Below are positions 32,341-41,249 of a DNA stretch of 64,000 nt, piece by piece; the stretch's first letter is position 1, and every line of letters begins with the position of its first letter. A model generated the notes under the pieces. The model was not told the DNA's origin. It did no database searches and worked only from the letters and a program-made list of their open reading frames with translations. The stretch is taken from assembly GCA_018242625.1 (NCBI GenBank), contig JAFEBO010000006.1, positions 467,132 through 531,131 of the forward strand, written 5' to 3'. A program made the position numbers and the translations under genes. Source of the DNA: Planctomycetota bacterium (GTDB lineage: Bacteria > Planctomycetota > Phycisphaerae > Phycisphaerales > UBA1924).

Positions 32341-33552
32341 GTGCAAGGCCCGGTGCGAACAGGCGCTGCGTGGGCTTTCCGGCTCGTTCTGATGCTGGGC
32401 TTTGTCAATCTGTTTGCGGATATCACCTACGAGGGCGGCGGTTCGCTCAATGGCCAGTTCCTCGGCTCGCTCGGCGCGACCGCCGCTGCCATCAGCATCA
32501 TCGCGGGGCTGGGCGAGTGTCTGGGCTACGCAGTCCGTTCCGTTTCGGGGTATGCCGCCGATCGGAGCGGCCGATACTGGCTCATCACGTTTGTCGGATA
32601 CGCGGTCAATCTGCTGGCGGTCCCGGCGATGGCCGTTGCTCCCGGCTGGAAGACGGCGGCGGCGCTCATCATCGCCGAGCGTGTCGGGCGGGGTATCCGC
32701 AAACCCACGGTCGAGGCCATGCTTTCTTACACCACGGCGCACCACGGCCGCGGCTGGGTCTACGCCGTCAACACCGCGATGGATGAGACGGGCGCGATGA
32801 TCGGTCCGCTTCTGATGTCGCTGGTTCTTCTCGGCGGACGGAGCGAACGGGTCGGCTTTGCGCTGCTGATGATCTCCTCGATCGCGGCCCTTGTGACGCT
32901 CATCGCCGCCAGCATGCAGTTTCCTGTCCCCGAGCGACTGGAGGAAAAGAGCGGGCGGACGGGCGCCAAGGAGAGGTTTTCACGGGCCTACTGGCTGTAC
33001 ATGGGCGCCGGCACGCTTTTCGCGGCCGGGCTCACGAGCTTTGAGCTGATCGCGTTTCACCTTGCAAGCGGGCGAATCGTCGCGCCGGCGCTGGTGCCCT
33101 TGTTGCTCTCACTCGCCACGGGCGGGGGCGTTGTGGCGAGTCTGGTGTTCGGCCGGCTGTACGACCGGCTGGGAGTTGGGGTTGTCGTCTGCGCGGTGTG
33201 CGCGTCGGCCGCATTCTCGCCGCTGTTGTTCCTCGGCGGCTTCTGGGCGGTCATCGGCGGGGTGTTTTTGTGGGGCATTGGGTACGCAACTCAGGACACG
33301 CTTTTGAAAGCGCTGATCGCGGGGGTGCTCCCGGCCGGCAGGCGCGGAACCGCGTTCGGGGTGTTTTATCTGGGCTACGGGGGCGGCTGGCTGGCCGGGA
33401 GCGCTTGCATGGGTCTGCTCTACGAATCCTCGCGGCCGGGGCTCATCGCGTTTGCGGTTTTGGCGCAGCTCCTGTCTGTGCCCTTCTTCGTGCTCGGGGC
33501 CCGTCAGGCCGGTCTGCGGAAGGGGTCAACGGGGTCGGAAGCCGGGAATTGA
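32341..33552 (+). CDS. MFS transporter
   Basis: This 403-residue protein with about twelve hydrophobic segments is a major facilitator. Helix 1 carries F-V-N-L-F-A-D-I-T-Y-E-G-G and the loop after helix 2 reads S-G-Y-A-A-D-R-S-G-R-Y-W. A second conserved half-motif, G-R-L-Y-D-R-L-G, follows helix 8. The D-I-T-Y-E-G/A start is common in a subgroup annotated as drug/metabolite exporters; the substrate is unknown. It begins with GTG and has no adjacent regulator. It is unrelated in detail to the MFS protein at 0.7-2.0 kb. Confidence 0.83.
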   Translation: MQGPVRTGAAWAFRLVLMLGFVNLFADITYEGGGSLNGQFLGSLGATAAAISIIAGLGECLGYAVRSVSGYAADRSGRYWLITFVGYAVNLLAVPAMAVAPGWKTAAALIIAERVGRGIRKPTVEAMLSYTTAHHGRGWVYAVNTAMDETGAMIGPLLMSLVLLGGRSERVGFALLMISSIAALVTLIAASMQFPVPERLEEKSGRTGAKERFSRAYWLYMGAGTLFAAGLTSFELIAFHLASGRIVAPALVPLLLSLATGGGVVASLVFGRLYDRLGVGVVVCAVCASAAFSPLLFLGGFWAVIGGVFLWGIGYATQDTLLKALIAGVLPAGRRGTAFGVFYLGYGGGWLAGSACMGLLYESSRPGLIAFAVLAQLLSVPFFVLGARQAGLRKGSTGSEAGN

Positions 33553-33667
33553 ACGGCGGCATGTACTGCCTTCTGCACGCGGCGCTCAAATTCGCGGAAA
33601 ATGGACCTGCGAGGGCAACCAAAGGGGGGTTCTGGGCGCTATTGGTTACGAAGAGAAGGGGCCCGAA

Positions 33668-34075
33668 ATGACCGACAGCAAGGTGCGTCTGGAAGAGGTG
33701 CGGGTGCTGATCGTGGACGACGACAAGGACATCCTTGAGTCGTTCGAGGCGGCCTTTCAGTCCGAAGGCGCTCTCACGCAGACGGCGATGGATGGCAACG
33801 AAGCGGTTCGCATCTGCCACGAGGATCCGCCGGACATCGTCATCCTCGACATGATGCTGCCCCGCCGGTCGGGCTTTCTGGTGCTTGAGAAGATCAAGGG
33901 CCACGAGGACGCGCCCATCGTGATCATGGTCACAGCGAACGAGGGTAAACGTCACCAGGCTTATGCGGAAAGTCTCGGAGTGGACAGGTATCTGGTGAAG
34001 CCGGTGCCCCTCGCGCAGCTGCTGGACACCGCCGTGACGCTCATCGAAGCCGAGGAAGCGGGCCAGGACGCCTGA
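33668..34075 (+). CDS. Response regulator, receiver domain only
   Basis: This 135-residue CheY-like receiver has acidic pocket residues Asp17-Asp19, phosphoacceptor Asp61 (V-I-L-D-M-M-L-P), Thr89 (M-V-T-A-N) and Lys111 (L-V-K-P-V). It has no output domain, so it should act through protein contacts. The ATG has an A/G-rich ribosome-binding stretch (GAGAAGGGG). No kinase is adjacent; the FHA-GAF kinase at 8-10 kb is the only kinase in the window. Two small genes follow closely on the same strand. Confidence 0.9.
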   Translation: MTDSKVRLEEVRVLIVDDDKDILESFEAAFQSEGALTQTAMDGNEAVRICHEDPPDIVILDMMLPRRSGFLVLEKIKGHEDAPIVIMVTANEGKRHQAYAESLGVDRYLVKPVPLAQLLDTAVTLIEAEEAGQDA

Positions 34076-34089
34076 GCGCCCGCACGTTC

Positions 34090-34095
34090 TACAAT
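34090..34095 (+). promoter_or_regulatory. -10-like TACAAT, leaderless start of small gene
   Basis: TACAAT, nearly the consensus -10, lies five bases before the GTG; the spacer CACCC has no Shine-Dalgarno character. Confidence 0.55.
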
Positions 34096-34100
34096 CACCC

Positions 34101-34472
34101 GTGGCAAAGAAGCGTCAGATCGTGCTGATGAAGGGCAGTCTTACGGGCGTTGCGGCGCTCGCCGCGGGCACGCGCGCCACGCCGGCGCGCCAGGACAGCC
34201 AGGGCGGCCCCATGGGCACGGCCAAGGAAGTCAAGGCGATTCTCGCCCAGTACAACACCGCGCCCGACGGCGCGCCCAGGAGCGCATCGCTGGGCACCGA
34301 GGTTCTGCACGGTCCGGGCCTGATCATCGAACTCCCGACCAACCAGGAAGAAGTGACCCAGGCGCTCGTCACGGTGATCGACGACGACATCGCCTGGCCG
34401 GTGCTCAGCCGGGTCTGCAAGGCCGCGGGCTGGAAAATGATGGATGTCGAGACCGGACGCGTCTTCGGCTGA
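34101..34472 (+). CDS. Small protein of unknown function
   Basis: I do not recognise this 123-residue protein. Its centre reads L-G-T-E-V-L-H-G-P-G-L-I-I-E-L-P-T and its end V-I-D-D-D-I-A-W-P-V-L-S-R-V-C-K-A-A-G-W-K-M-M-D, a compact alpha/beta pattern that looks like a folded domain. No membrane segment or metal motif is seen. It lies 25 bases after the response regulator and 14 bases before the FmdB-like gene, so the three may be co-expressed, though it has its own -10-like hexamer. Confidence 0.6.
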   Translation: MAKKRQIVLMKGSLTGVAALAAGTRATPARQDSQGGPMGTAKEVKAILAQYNTAPDGAPRSASLGTEVLHGPGLIIELPTNQEEVTQALVTVIDDDIAWPVLSRVCKAAGWKMMDVETGRVFG

Positions 34473-34486
34473 TCCCGGAGATCCCC

Positions 34487-34786
34487 ATGCCCACGTACGT
34501 CTACGAAGTCCTGGACAAGAGCGGCAAGCCGACCGGCGAGACGTTCGAACTCGTTCAGTCGATGAAAGAAGATGCTCTTACGAAGGACGCGAAGGGGCGC
34601 CCGGTCCGGCGTGCCATCGTCGCCCCGGCGATCGCCGGCAAGTGGAGCCCGATCAAGGAAAAGTCCTCGCTCAGCAACAAGAACCTTGAGCGGCTCGGCT
34701 TCACCAAGTACGAGCGCAAGGGCAAGGGCTATATGGAACGCGTCGCGGGCAAAGAGGGGCCCAAGAGCATCTCGGCGGACGACTGA
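34487..34786 (+). CDS. FmdB-like small protein that has lost its zinc-ribbon cysteines
   Basis: This 99-residue protein resembles the FmdB/CxxC small regulatory zinc-ribbon family in its start M-P-T-Y-x-Y, the block T-F-E-L-V-Q-S-M-K-E-D-A-L-T and the later V-R-R-A-I. Canonical members have C-x2-C...C-x2-C; this protein contains no cysteine at all, so it cannot bind zinc in that way. The second half is Lys-rich (E-R-K-G-K-G-Y-M-E-R). A GGAG Shine-Dalgarno sequence precedes the ATG. It follows the unknown small gene by 14 bases. Homology is judged from short blocks and should be treated as probable. Confidence 0.6.
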   Translation: MPTYVYEVLDKSGKPTGETFELVQSMKEDALTKDAKGRPVRRAIVAPAIAGKWSPIKEKSSLSNKNLERLGFTKYERKGKGYMERVAGKEGPKSISADD

Positions 34787-34834
34787 TCGTCGCGCGGCTT
34801 TGCCCCGTAACTGGTTTTTTCTGCGGGCGCCCGT

Positions 34835-36460
34835 TCAGACCATCGCGGCTTCGGGCAGGCTTTTGACTTCGATCTGTCTCGAACGATCGCCCGCGTAGGG
34901 CAACCCCGCTTGTTCGCACAGCATCCGCGACGAGATCTGCGACGACAGGAAAATCGTCGGCAGCCCGCTCCCCGGGTGCGTTCCGCCGCCGACCAAGTAC
35001 ACGTTCTCTGTAAATGGCAGCTTGTTCTGAGGCCGCTTGTGCAGCATCTGCCCGAGGTTGTGCGCCAGGTTGAACGTCGCGCCGAAGTTGATGTTCATCC
35101 CCTTCCACGTTTCGGGCGTGTACATGACCTCCGCCCGGATCCGCTGGCGGAAGTTCTTGCCGAGCGCCGCTTCACCCAGCACGCTCTCCATGCGATTGAG
35201 CGCCAGTTCGCGATACGCCGCCTGCTCCTTCTGCCACTGCACGCCCGCCGCCCCGGCCTGCTGCAGATTCGCGATCGGCACAAGCACGTACAGGGCACTG
35301 TTGCCCTCGGGCGCCAGTGTCGGGTCCAGCCCGCTCGGATTGCACACGTAAAAACTCGGCTCGCCCGGCAGCTCGCCCGTCCGCGTGATCTGATCGAGAT
35401 TGCCCTCGTAGTTCTCCGCGATGCAGATCGTGTGGTGCGGCAGGTTCACCTTGCCCTCCACGCCCAGGTACAGCATGAAGGTCGAGCAGGAGTACTTGCG
35501 CGAGTCGATCGCCCGCTCGCTGTACGCACGTCCGGCGCGGACATTTTCCGGGATCAGCTTCTTCATCGCCCACGTCGCGTCCGCGTTGATGACGACATGA
35601 TCAAAGTTCACCGGACGCCCATCGACGACAACCCCCGTCGCCCGCCGCCCCCGGAACTCGATCTTCTCGACCGGCGTGGCCGTGCGGACTTCCGCGCCGT
35701 ACTCCACCGCCACATCCGCGAGCGCCTGCATCAGCGCGTTGCACCCGCCGATCGGATGCCACACGCCGTACTCGTACTCGATGAACGGCAGGATCGTGAA
35801 CAGGCTCGGACAGTCGTACGGGCTCATGCCCAGGTACTTGCTCTGGAAACTGACCGCGAGCTTCGTTGCCGGATCGCTGAAGTACTTGCCCAGCAGCTGA
35901 TGCACGCTCAGGTCCGGCCGCAGCACCGGGCCCACCTTGAGCGTGTCCAGCCAGAGGTTTTTGCCGAACAGATCGAGCGGTGAGCGGATCGGATTCCGCA
36001 GGATGCTCTCGCTGTGCTTGAGCTTGTACCGGTTGTCCGAAATGAACCGCGCGAAGTTCTCGCCGTCTTTCGCGTTGATCTTCGCCAGCCGCTTCGACAT
36101 CTCCGCGATGTCCTGCGTCGTGTCGATCGTGAGCGGCCCGCCGTCTTTCCCGCGTCCGATCATCAGCAGCCGGTACATCGGATCCAGCCGCCGGAGCTCG
36201 ACGTAATCGCTCAGCCGCCGGCCCGCCGCCGCGAACACCTCTTCCAGCACGTACGGCATCATGAAAAAGGTCGGGCCGGTATCGAAGTGATAATCGTGCC
36301 CATCGCTGCCCCGGCTGGTGATCCGCGCCGTGCGCCCGCCGATGCGCTGTTGGGATTCAAAGACCGTGACCTTCGCACCGCTTGCGGCGAGAAGGACGGC
36401 AGCCGCCAACCCGCCCGGCCCGGCGCCCACGACCGCCACAGATTGTCCGCTCTGCTTCAC
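34835..36460 (-). CDS. Phytoene desaturase family protein (CrtI/CrtN-like)
   Basis: This 541-residue FAD/NAD-dependent oxidoreductase belongs to the carotenoid desaturase family. The dinucleotide fold is V-A-V-V-G-A-G-P-G-G-L-A-A-A (8-21), then V-F-E-S-Q-Q-R-I-G-G-R-T; the C-terminal FAD signature is G-G-G-T-H-P-G-S-G-L-P-T-I-F-L-S-S. It would introduce double bases into phytoene or a C30 analogue at the membrane. No phytoene/squalene synthase or cyclase gene is adjacent, so the substrate chain length is open. The GTG start has a GGGAGAAG Shine-Dalgarno-like run. Confidence 0.87.
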   Translation of the reverse strand: MKQSGQSVAVVGAGPGGLAAAVLLAASGAKVTVFESQQRIGGRTARITSRGSDGHDYHFDTGPTFFMMPYVLEEVFAAAGRRLSDYVELRRLDPMYRLLMIGRGKDGGPLTIDTTQDIAEMSKRLAKINAKDGENFARFISDNRYKLKHSESILRNPIRSPLDLFGKNLWLDTLKVGPVLRPDLSVHQLLGKYFSDPATKLAVSFQSKYLGMSPYDCPSLFTILPFIEYEYGVWHPIGGCNALMQALADVAVEYGAEVRTATPVEKIEFRGRRATGVVVDGRPVNFDHVVINADATWAMKKLIPENVRAGRAYSERAIDSRKYSCSTFMLYLGVEGKVNLPHHTICIAENYEGNLDQITRTGELPGEPSFYVCNPSGLDPTLAPEGNSALYVLVPIANLQQAGAAGVQWQKEQAAYRELALNRMESVLGEAALGKNFRQRIRAEVMYTPETWKGMNINFGATFNLAHNLGQMLHKRPQNKLPFTENVYLVGGGTHPGSGLPTIFLSSQISSRMLCEQAGLPYAGDRSRQIEVKSLPEAAMV

Positions 36461-36636
36461 TTCCGGCTTCTCCCGTTGACAGAAGAAGAGGGTACGTCGG
36501 CCCGGGAGGCATCAGGCGGACCGGTCAATGCGCACCGCGCCGCTGCAAAGACCTTTGCATCCGCAACAATGAATACCGAGTCGGCGTCATCAAGGTTGCC
36601 GTCTCTCGATTCTCGTGATGTTGAGCGGGCCGGTCT

Positions 36637-38193
36637 CTAGCGTCCGCGCCCCGGCATCTTCCCGAAAAGCCGCTTGGGGGGCAGCTTGGTCGGAACGATT
36701 CCGCCCGGGAACTTTGTCGCATCCACTTTGGCCGGATCGCTCACCGGCAACTCAAGCTTGGCGGCCTGCTCGGTCCGGCTGACCTTGGGCGCCGGGGCGG
36801 CCGGCTCGACGTAGCCCTCCGGCCGCTCGATCCTCAGCCCGCCCTCCGGCCTGCCGCCCGGCGCTTCATCGCGCCAGCCCGGCGGCGGGGGATTGGGAAC
36901 AAAGTCCGGGTATTCGAGCTTGGGGATCTCGGCGTTGATGAGCATCTCGATGCTGGTGAGCAGGTCGCCCTGGGCCGGGGTCACCAGCGAGTACGCCAGC
37001 CCGCCCTTGCCGGCTCGAGCCGTGCGGCCGATTCGATGGATATAGAGCTCGGGATCGTCGGGCAGGTCGAAATTGATAACGTGCGACACGCCCTCGACGT
37101 CGATGCCGCGGCTTGCAAGGTCGGAGCAGATCACAACCGCCAGCTTGCCGTCCTTGAGCTGCTTCATTGTGCTGTTACGTTTGCCCTGGCTCATGTCACC
37201 GTGCATCGCATGAGCTTCAATGCCGCGAGTCGTCAGGCCCTTGGCCAGTTCATCGACCGTGCGCTTCAGGCGGCAGAAGATGAGCGTGAGCGCCGGTTCC
37301 TCGTGCGTGAGCACGTGCAGGAGCATGCGCTTCTTATCCCACGGTGCGATCGGGATGTGGAACTGCTTGACGAGGCTGGCGGTCAGCGAGCCCGCCGACG
37401 TCACGATCTTGACCGGATCGTGCATGTGCTGCCGCGCAAGCCGCTCGACCTCTTCGCTCAGCGTGGCGCTCACGAAAATCGTCTGGCGTCCCTCCGGCGG
37501 CGTGCCGGGCCGGGGGCACATGCCCAGGATGCGCTTGATATCGTCACGGAATCCGATGTCGAACATGCGGTCCACCTCGTCGAGCACGGCGAAGCGGATG
37601 TTCTTGAGGTGGAAGTAACCCCGTTGCAACATGTCGAGCACGCGCCCGGGTGTTCCGACGACGATGTGAGAGCCGGACTGGAGCTGCTTGGTCTGCGCCT
37701 GGATCGACTGGCCGCCGTAGAGCGTGACGGCGCGGATGGGTGTGAACTTGGCCAGATCGTTGATCTCGTCGGTGATCTGGATCGCCAGTTCGCGGGTGGG
37801 TGCCAGGATGAGCGCCTGGAACTGGGTGTCCTTGCCGCACATGTGAATGAGCGGCAGGCCGAAGGCGGCGGTCTTGCCCGTTCCGGTCTTGGCCTGCCCG
37901 AGCACGTCGCGACCGGTGATCGCGACGGGGATGAGCTTGGCCTGGATCATCGTGGGCTTGCTGAAGCCCATCTCGGTCAGGCCCTTGAGCACGCTGCTGC
38001 GCAGCCCGAGAGCGGCAAAGTCGGCCGCCTCGTCAAAGACGCTGTCCTGCTGGACCGGCTTGAATTCGTGGTGGCTGACGATGCCGTGCGGAGCGGGCTC
38101 GGCCTGTTCCGCGTGTGAAACGTGATTGGCATCATCCATCGTCTGTTCCGGCGACTGGCCGGAGGGGGACTCCATCCCCTCGTGCGTGTTCAT
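36637..38193 (-). CDS. DEAD-box RNA helicase with a DEVD motif II
   Basis: This 518-residue ATP-dependent RNA helicase has an N-terminal acidic/Gln-rich extension (1-50), Q motif G-F-S-K-P-T-M-I-Q, motif I A-K-T-G-T-G-K-T (101-108), P-T-R-E-L-A, T-P-G-R, motif II D-E-V-D (205-208) where D-E-A-D is usual, S-A-T, and motif VI H-R-I-G-R-T-A-R-A-G. The C-terminal 110 residues are Pro/Arg-rich and likely disordered. It should unwind short RNA duplexes, as RhlE/RhlB do. The ATG has an AGGA ribosome-binding site. It is not obviously linked to its neighbours. Confidence 0.93.
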   Translation of the reverse strand: MNTHEGMESPSGQSPEQTMDDANHVSHAEQAEPAPHGIVSHHEFKPVQQDSVFDEAADFAALGLRSSVLKGLTEMGFSKPTMIQAKLIPVAITGRDVLGQAKTGTGKTAAFGLPLIHMCGKDTQFQALILAPTRELAIQITDEINDLAKFTPIRAVTLYGGQSIQAQTKQLQSGSHIVVGTPGRVLDMLQRGYFHLKNIRFAVLDEVDRMFDIGFRDDIKRILGMCPRPGTPPEGRQTIFVSATLSEEVERLARQHMHDPVKIVTSAGSLTASLVKQFHIPIAPWDKKRMLLHVLTHEEPALTLIFCRLKRTVDELAKGLTTRGIEAHAMHGDMSQGKRNSTMKQLKDGKLAVVICSDLASRGIDVEGVSHVINFDLPDDPELYIHRIGRTARAGKGGLAYSLVTPAQGDLLTSIEMLINAEIPKLEYPDFVPNPPPPGWRDEAPGGRPEGGLRIERPEGYVEPAAPAPKVSRTEQAAKLELPVSDPAKVDATKFPGGIVPTKLPPKRLFGKMPGRGR

Positions 38194-38374
38194 GTGTTTT
38201 TCCTGCGAGAATTAGGCTGACCGAAGACCGACCGAAGGTTGCCCGGGCGGGGGTCATCCCGACGCCGCCCAGGTGCCCAATCGTAGATCGGCCAATCTGC
38301 ACCCCGCACGCCCGGGCTTTGGGGCCCGACCGGGCGCTCAAGGGTGCCGGTGATGGGGCCCGGCGGCCTGTTTC

Positions 38375-39727
38375 TCAGGGATTTGCCGACAATTCCCGGA
38401 AGCAGGTCCGCAGCCTGTTCGCCCGCGGCCGCATGACCACCGTGGCGGGGGGTTCCGAGCTTGAGAACTTCGAGTACTCGGCCTTTATGGCGGCAACGAG
38501 CAGTTCCGATTTGTTCTGGCCCGCTTCCATGCCGACGCTGGTAACGATGAGCGCGACTTCTGAATTTTCGGGGAATTCCCGGCGTGCGCGCTGCAGTTCC
38601 TCCGTATTCCAGTTCAGTTTCTTTTTCTTCGCCAGACCGTAGAGGAAGGACACTGCAAAGGTCGGGTCCTTGGCTTTTTCCCAGCCCGCGCGGTTGATCG
38701 CTTCGAGCTCGTCCGCATCGAGATAGAGAATGGCCGCGGCGTGGAGTGCGTCGCCATCTCCGCTCTTCATCGCCCCGTCAAGTACCCGTTTGCCCCAGCG
38801 TTCGCGCGCGGCACCGCGAGTCAGGATCTTCGTATTCAGGACGTACTCGATCATGGCCCGCTGGGCGCGCGGGTTTTCAGGCAGCACCGCGTTCTCCCCC
38901 ACCAGGTAGCCGTACTTTTTCAGCACCCCGACCATGCGGTCCGCGTTTTCATCGTTCGCGAGCGAACATTCGCCGACGCAGATCGCTTCTTTGAGCTGTC
39001 CCTGGCCGGCAGAGGGGAACAGCGATCGTACGAGCTTGGTGTCCTGTTCCAGATACTTCTTGTGGGCGTGCGTGTTCCACCAGTCAAACGGCCAGATCGC
39101 ATCGAGCAGAAGCAGTTCAACCGCCGCCTTCTCGTCCTTTGCAAGCACGCGCGGGTAAAGAGCCTGACGCTGCGCGTGCGGGTTGTCTGTTCCGTTGATT
39201 TCGCAGACGAGCGATTCAAAGGCTTCGAGGGAGCCGTTTCGTGCTTTCTCAGATCCCTGCCAGAGTTCGATTGCACGCCGGGTGTTTCCGGTGCGGATCG
39301 CGCATTCCGCCGCCATTGCGTAGGGCGGCGCGAAGTCCGGCTGCGCGGCGATCACCTTTTCGTAGGTCTTGAGAGCGCCGGCGTAGTCCTTTGCCCGGTG
39401 CTGCTCCAGAGCCCACTCGTATTGAGCGTCCGAAGAGTCGGGCAGTTGGTCCGCCGCGCGCCTGTGCAGTTCGTAGGAAGCCTTGCGGTCGCGGGTAAAA
39501 AGCGTGTTCGCGAGCACCAGCGTCTGGATGGCGGTGCGCCCCGCCTCCGGAAACGCGCCTTTGACGGCCTTGTCGGCTTCCGCGAACTTGCCCTCGACGA
39601 GCAGGGCTTCGGCCTTTTTCACGACGGGTTCCATCGTCTTGGCCGCGGCCACTCGTTCGTCCGTCAAGGTGGGCGTTTTCGCGGAAGGCACAAGCAGCAA
39701 CAACAACGTCATCAGCAGAACAGGCAC
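38375..39727 (-). CDS. Exported TPR protein
   Basis: This 450-residue protein starts with a signal peptide (M-P-V-L-L-M-T-L-L-L-L-L-V-P-S-A) and contains at least three TPR-like units between residues 80 and 160, clearest in Y-E-W-A-L-E-Q-H-R-A-K-D-Y-A-G-A-L-K-T-Y and A-A-E-C-A-I-R-T-G-N-T-R-R-A-I. A central region with Trp and Cys residues (W-P-F-D-W-W-N-T and I-C-V-G-E-C-S) is not a known domain. It probably acts as a periplasmic scaffold. Start GTG is close to an AGGGGG run. Function unknown. Confidence 0.72.
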   Translation of the reverse strand: MPVLLMTLLLLLVPSAKTPTLTDERVAAAKTMEPVVKKAEALLVEGKFAEADKAVKGAFPEAGRTAIQTLVLANTLFTRDRKASYELHRRAADQLPDSSDAQYEWALEQHRAKDYAGALKTYEKVIAAQPDFAPPYAMAAECAIRTGNTRRAIELWQGSEKARNGSLEAFESLVCEINGTDNPHAQRQALYPRVLAKDEKAAVELLLLDAIWPFDWWNTHAHKKYLEQDTKLVRSLFPSAGQGQLKEAICVGECSLANDENADRMVGVLKKYGYLVGENAVLPENPRAQRAMIEYVLNTKILTRGAARERWGKRVLDGAMKSGDGDALHAAAILYLDADELEAINRAGWEKAKDPTFAVSFLYGLAKKKKLNWNTEELQRARREFPENSEVALIVTSVGMEAGQNKSELLVAAIKAEYSKFSSSEPPATVVMRPRANRLRTCFRELSANP

Positions 39728-39743
39728 GGCTGAATTCCCCCTT

Positions 39744-41141
39744 CTAAACAGTTTCCGGCGCGCCCGCCGCCGGCCGGCTCACCATCACTTTGTCGATGCG
39801 CCGACTGTCCATATCCACAACTTCAAACCGCAGCCCAAAGCCTTCCACCGTCTCTCCGGTCCGCGGCACGTGCCCGAGCAGCGCCAGCACCAGCCCGGCG
39901 ACGGTGTTGGCGTCCACGTTCTCTCCCAGCTCTGACAGATCCGGAAGATCGACTTCGAGCTCGCGGCAGAGGTCCGAAACGGCTACCCGCGCGTCCACCA
40001 GGTAGCTCCCATCATCGCGGCGGACGATCTCGGCCTCGATTCCTTCCGGTCGGGCCACCTCGCCAACGATCGCGCCGACCAGGTCGTTGAGAGTGATGAT
40101 TCCCTCCGTTCCGCCGAATTCGTCGACCACGATCGCCAGGTGATCCCGGGTCTCTCGGAAACGGTCGAAGAGCTTCAGGGCAAGGGTGTTCTCCGGCACA
40201 AAGAGCGGCGTGCGGGCCAGTTCCTCCACGTTGAGCCGGGCCGTCTCGCCCCCGCTCACGCCGCTCACGAGGCCGAACTTTACAAGGTCCTTGACGTGCA
40301 CGACGCCGATCAGGTTGTCCAGCCCGCCGCGGCAGACGGGAAAGTGCGAGTGAGGGCTGGTCGCGACGATCACGCGCACGCGCTCCACGCCGTCGGTGGA
40401 TTCGATCCACACGATCTCGCTGCGCGGCACCATGAGGTTCTTGACCTTCCGGTCCGCAAGCTCGAAGACGCGATCGACGATCTCGCCCTCTTTCGCATGA
40501 AAAACCCCGGCCTCGGTTCCTTTCTCGATGAGACCGCGCACTTCATCTTCGTTCACTGCCTCGGAGCCGGCGCCCTTGATTCCCAGCACCGCGAGCACCG
40601 CATCGGTCGCCTTGGTCAGCACCCAGACCAGCGGCCCGGCGATGGTTGCCATCCAGCCGACGGGGGCGCCGAACCAGCGGGCGATGCGTTCGGGGTTGGA
40701 CATGGCCAGCCGCTTGGGCAGAATCTCGCTCAGCCAGAGCATCACCAGTGTGAGCCCGATGACGACCGTGACCAGCGAGATGATGTGAGCGTGGCGCTCC
40801 AGCGGCGGGAACTGATGGGCGAGCCATTCCTGGAACCGATCGGCCAGCGACGCTTCACCAAGCGCGCCAAGGCTGAGCGCGATGACCGTGATACCCAGCT
40901 GGATTGTCGAGATGTAGCGGGTGGGCTGCTCGGCCATCCGGAGCGCCCTGCGAGCGCCCGGTTCACCTCGCTCGACGGACTGCTCAAGCCGCAGTTTGCG
41001 CGAGGCCACAATGCCGATCTCCGCCGCCACGAGCAGGGCGTTGATCAGCAGGAGCAGGGCGATGAGGGCGAGCTCGAGCAAGAGAAAGACAGAGTAGCGG
41101 GAGCGGGGCTTCCAGCGCGGCCGCAGTTTTTCTCGGACCAT
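39744..41141 (-). CDS. CNNM/CorC family protein (DUF21-CBS-CorC)
   Basis: This 465-residue protein has a canonical DUF21 membrane domain (three or four helices, residues 18-190; L-L-L-I-N-A-L-L-V-A-A-E-I-G and T-I-Q-L-G-I-T-V-I-A-L-S-L-G-A-L-G-E), a CBS pair (about 225-350; M-V-P-R-S-E-I-V-W-I, G-V-V-H-V-K-D-L, V-V-D-E-F-G-G-T-E-G-I-I-T-L-N-D-L) and a CorC/HlyC domain (about 365-450). Relatives handle magnesium or other divalent cations. It is a more standard member than the ybeY-linked copy. It is divergent from the metalloprotease gene by 108 bases. Confidence 0.88.
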   Translation of the reverse strand: MVREKLRPRWKPRSRYSVFLLLELALIALLLLINALLVAAEIGIVASRKLRLEQSVERGEPGARRALRMAEQPTRYISTIQLGITVIALSLGALGEASLADRFQEWLAHQFPPLERHAHIISLVTVVIGLTLVMLWLSEILPKRLAMSNPERIARWFGAPVGWMATIAGPLVWVLTKATDAVLAVLGIKGAGSEAVNEDEVRGLIEKGTEAGVFHAKEGEIVDRVFELADRKVKNLMVPRSEIVWIESTDGVERVRVIVATSPHSHFPVCRGGLDNLIGVVHVKDLVKFGLVSGVSGGETARLNVEELARTPLFVPENTLALKLFDRFRETRDHLAIVVDEFGGTEGIITLNDLVGAIVGEVARPEGIEAEIVRRDDGSYLVDARVAVSDLCRELEVDLPDLSELGENVDANTVAGLVLALLGHVPRTGETVEGFGLRFEVVDMDSRRIDKVMVSRPAAGAPETV

Positions 41142-41153
41142 CCCGCTTTTTGC

Positions 41154-41183
41154 TTGTCACATGGGTGGTGTTGCGGGTAGCTT
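41154..41183 (+). promoter_or_regulatory. Candidate promoter of the metalloprotease gene
   Basis: TTGTCA (41154-41159) and TAGCTT (41178-41183) are 18 bases apart, about 70 bases before the start, which also has a GAGGAGAAAAAGG ribosome-binding stretch. Confidence 0.35.
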
Positions 41184-41249
41184 TGTCGGGTCCCCGGTCC
41201 AGGTGGGTGTTTGGCGATCGGCCGGATGTACGAACCGAGGAGAAAAAGG

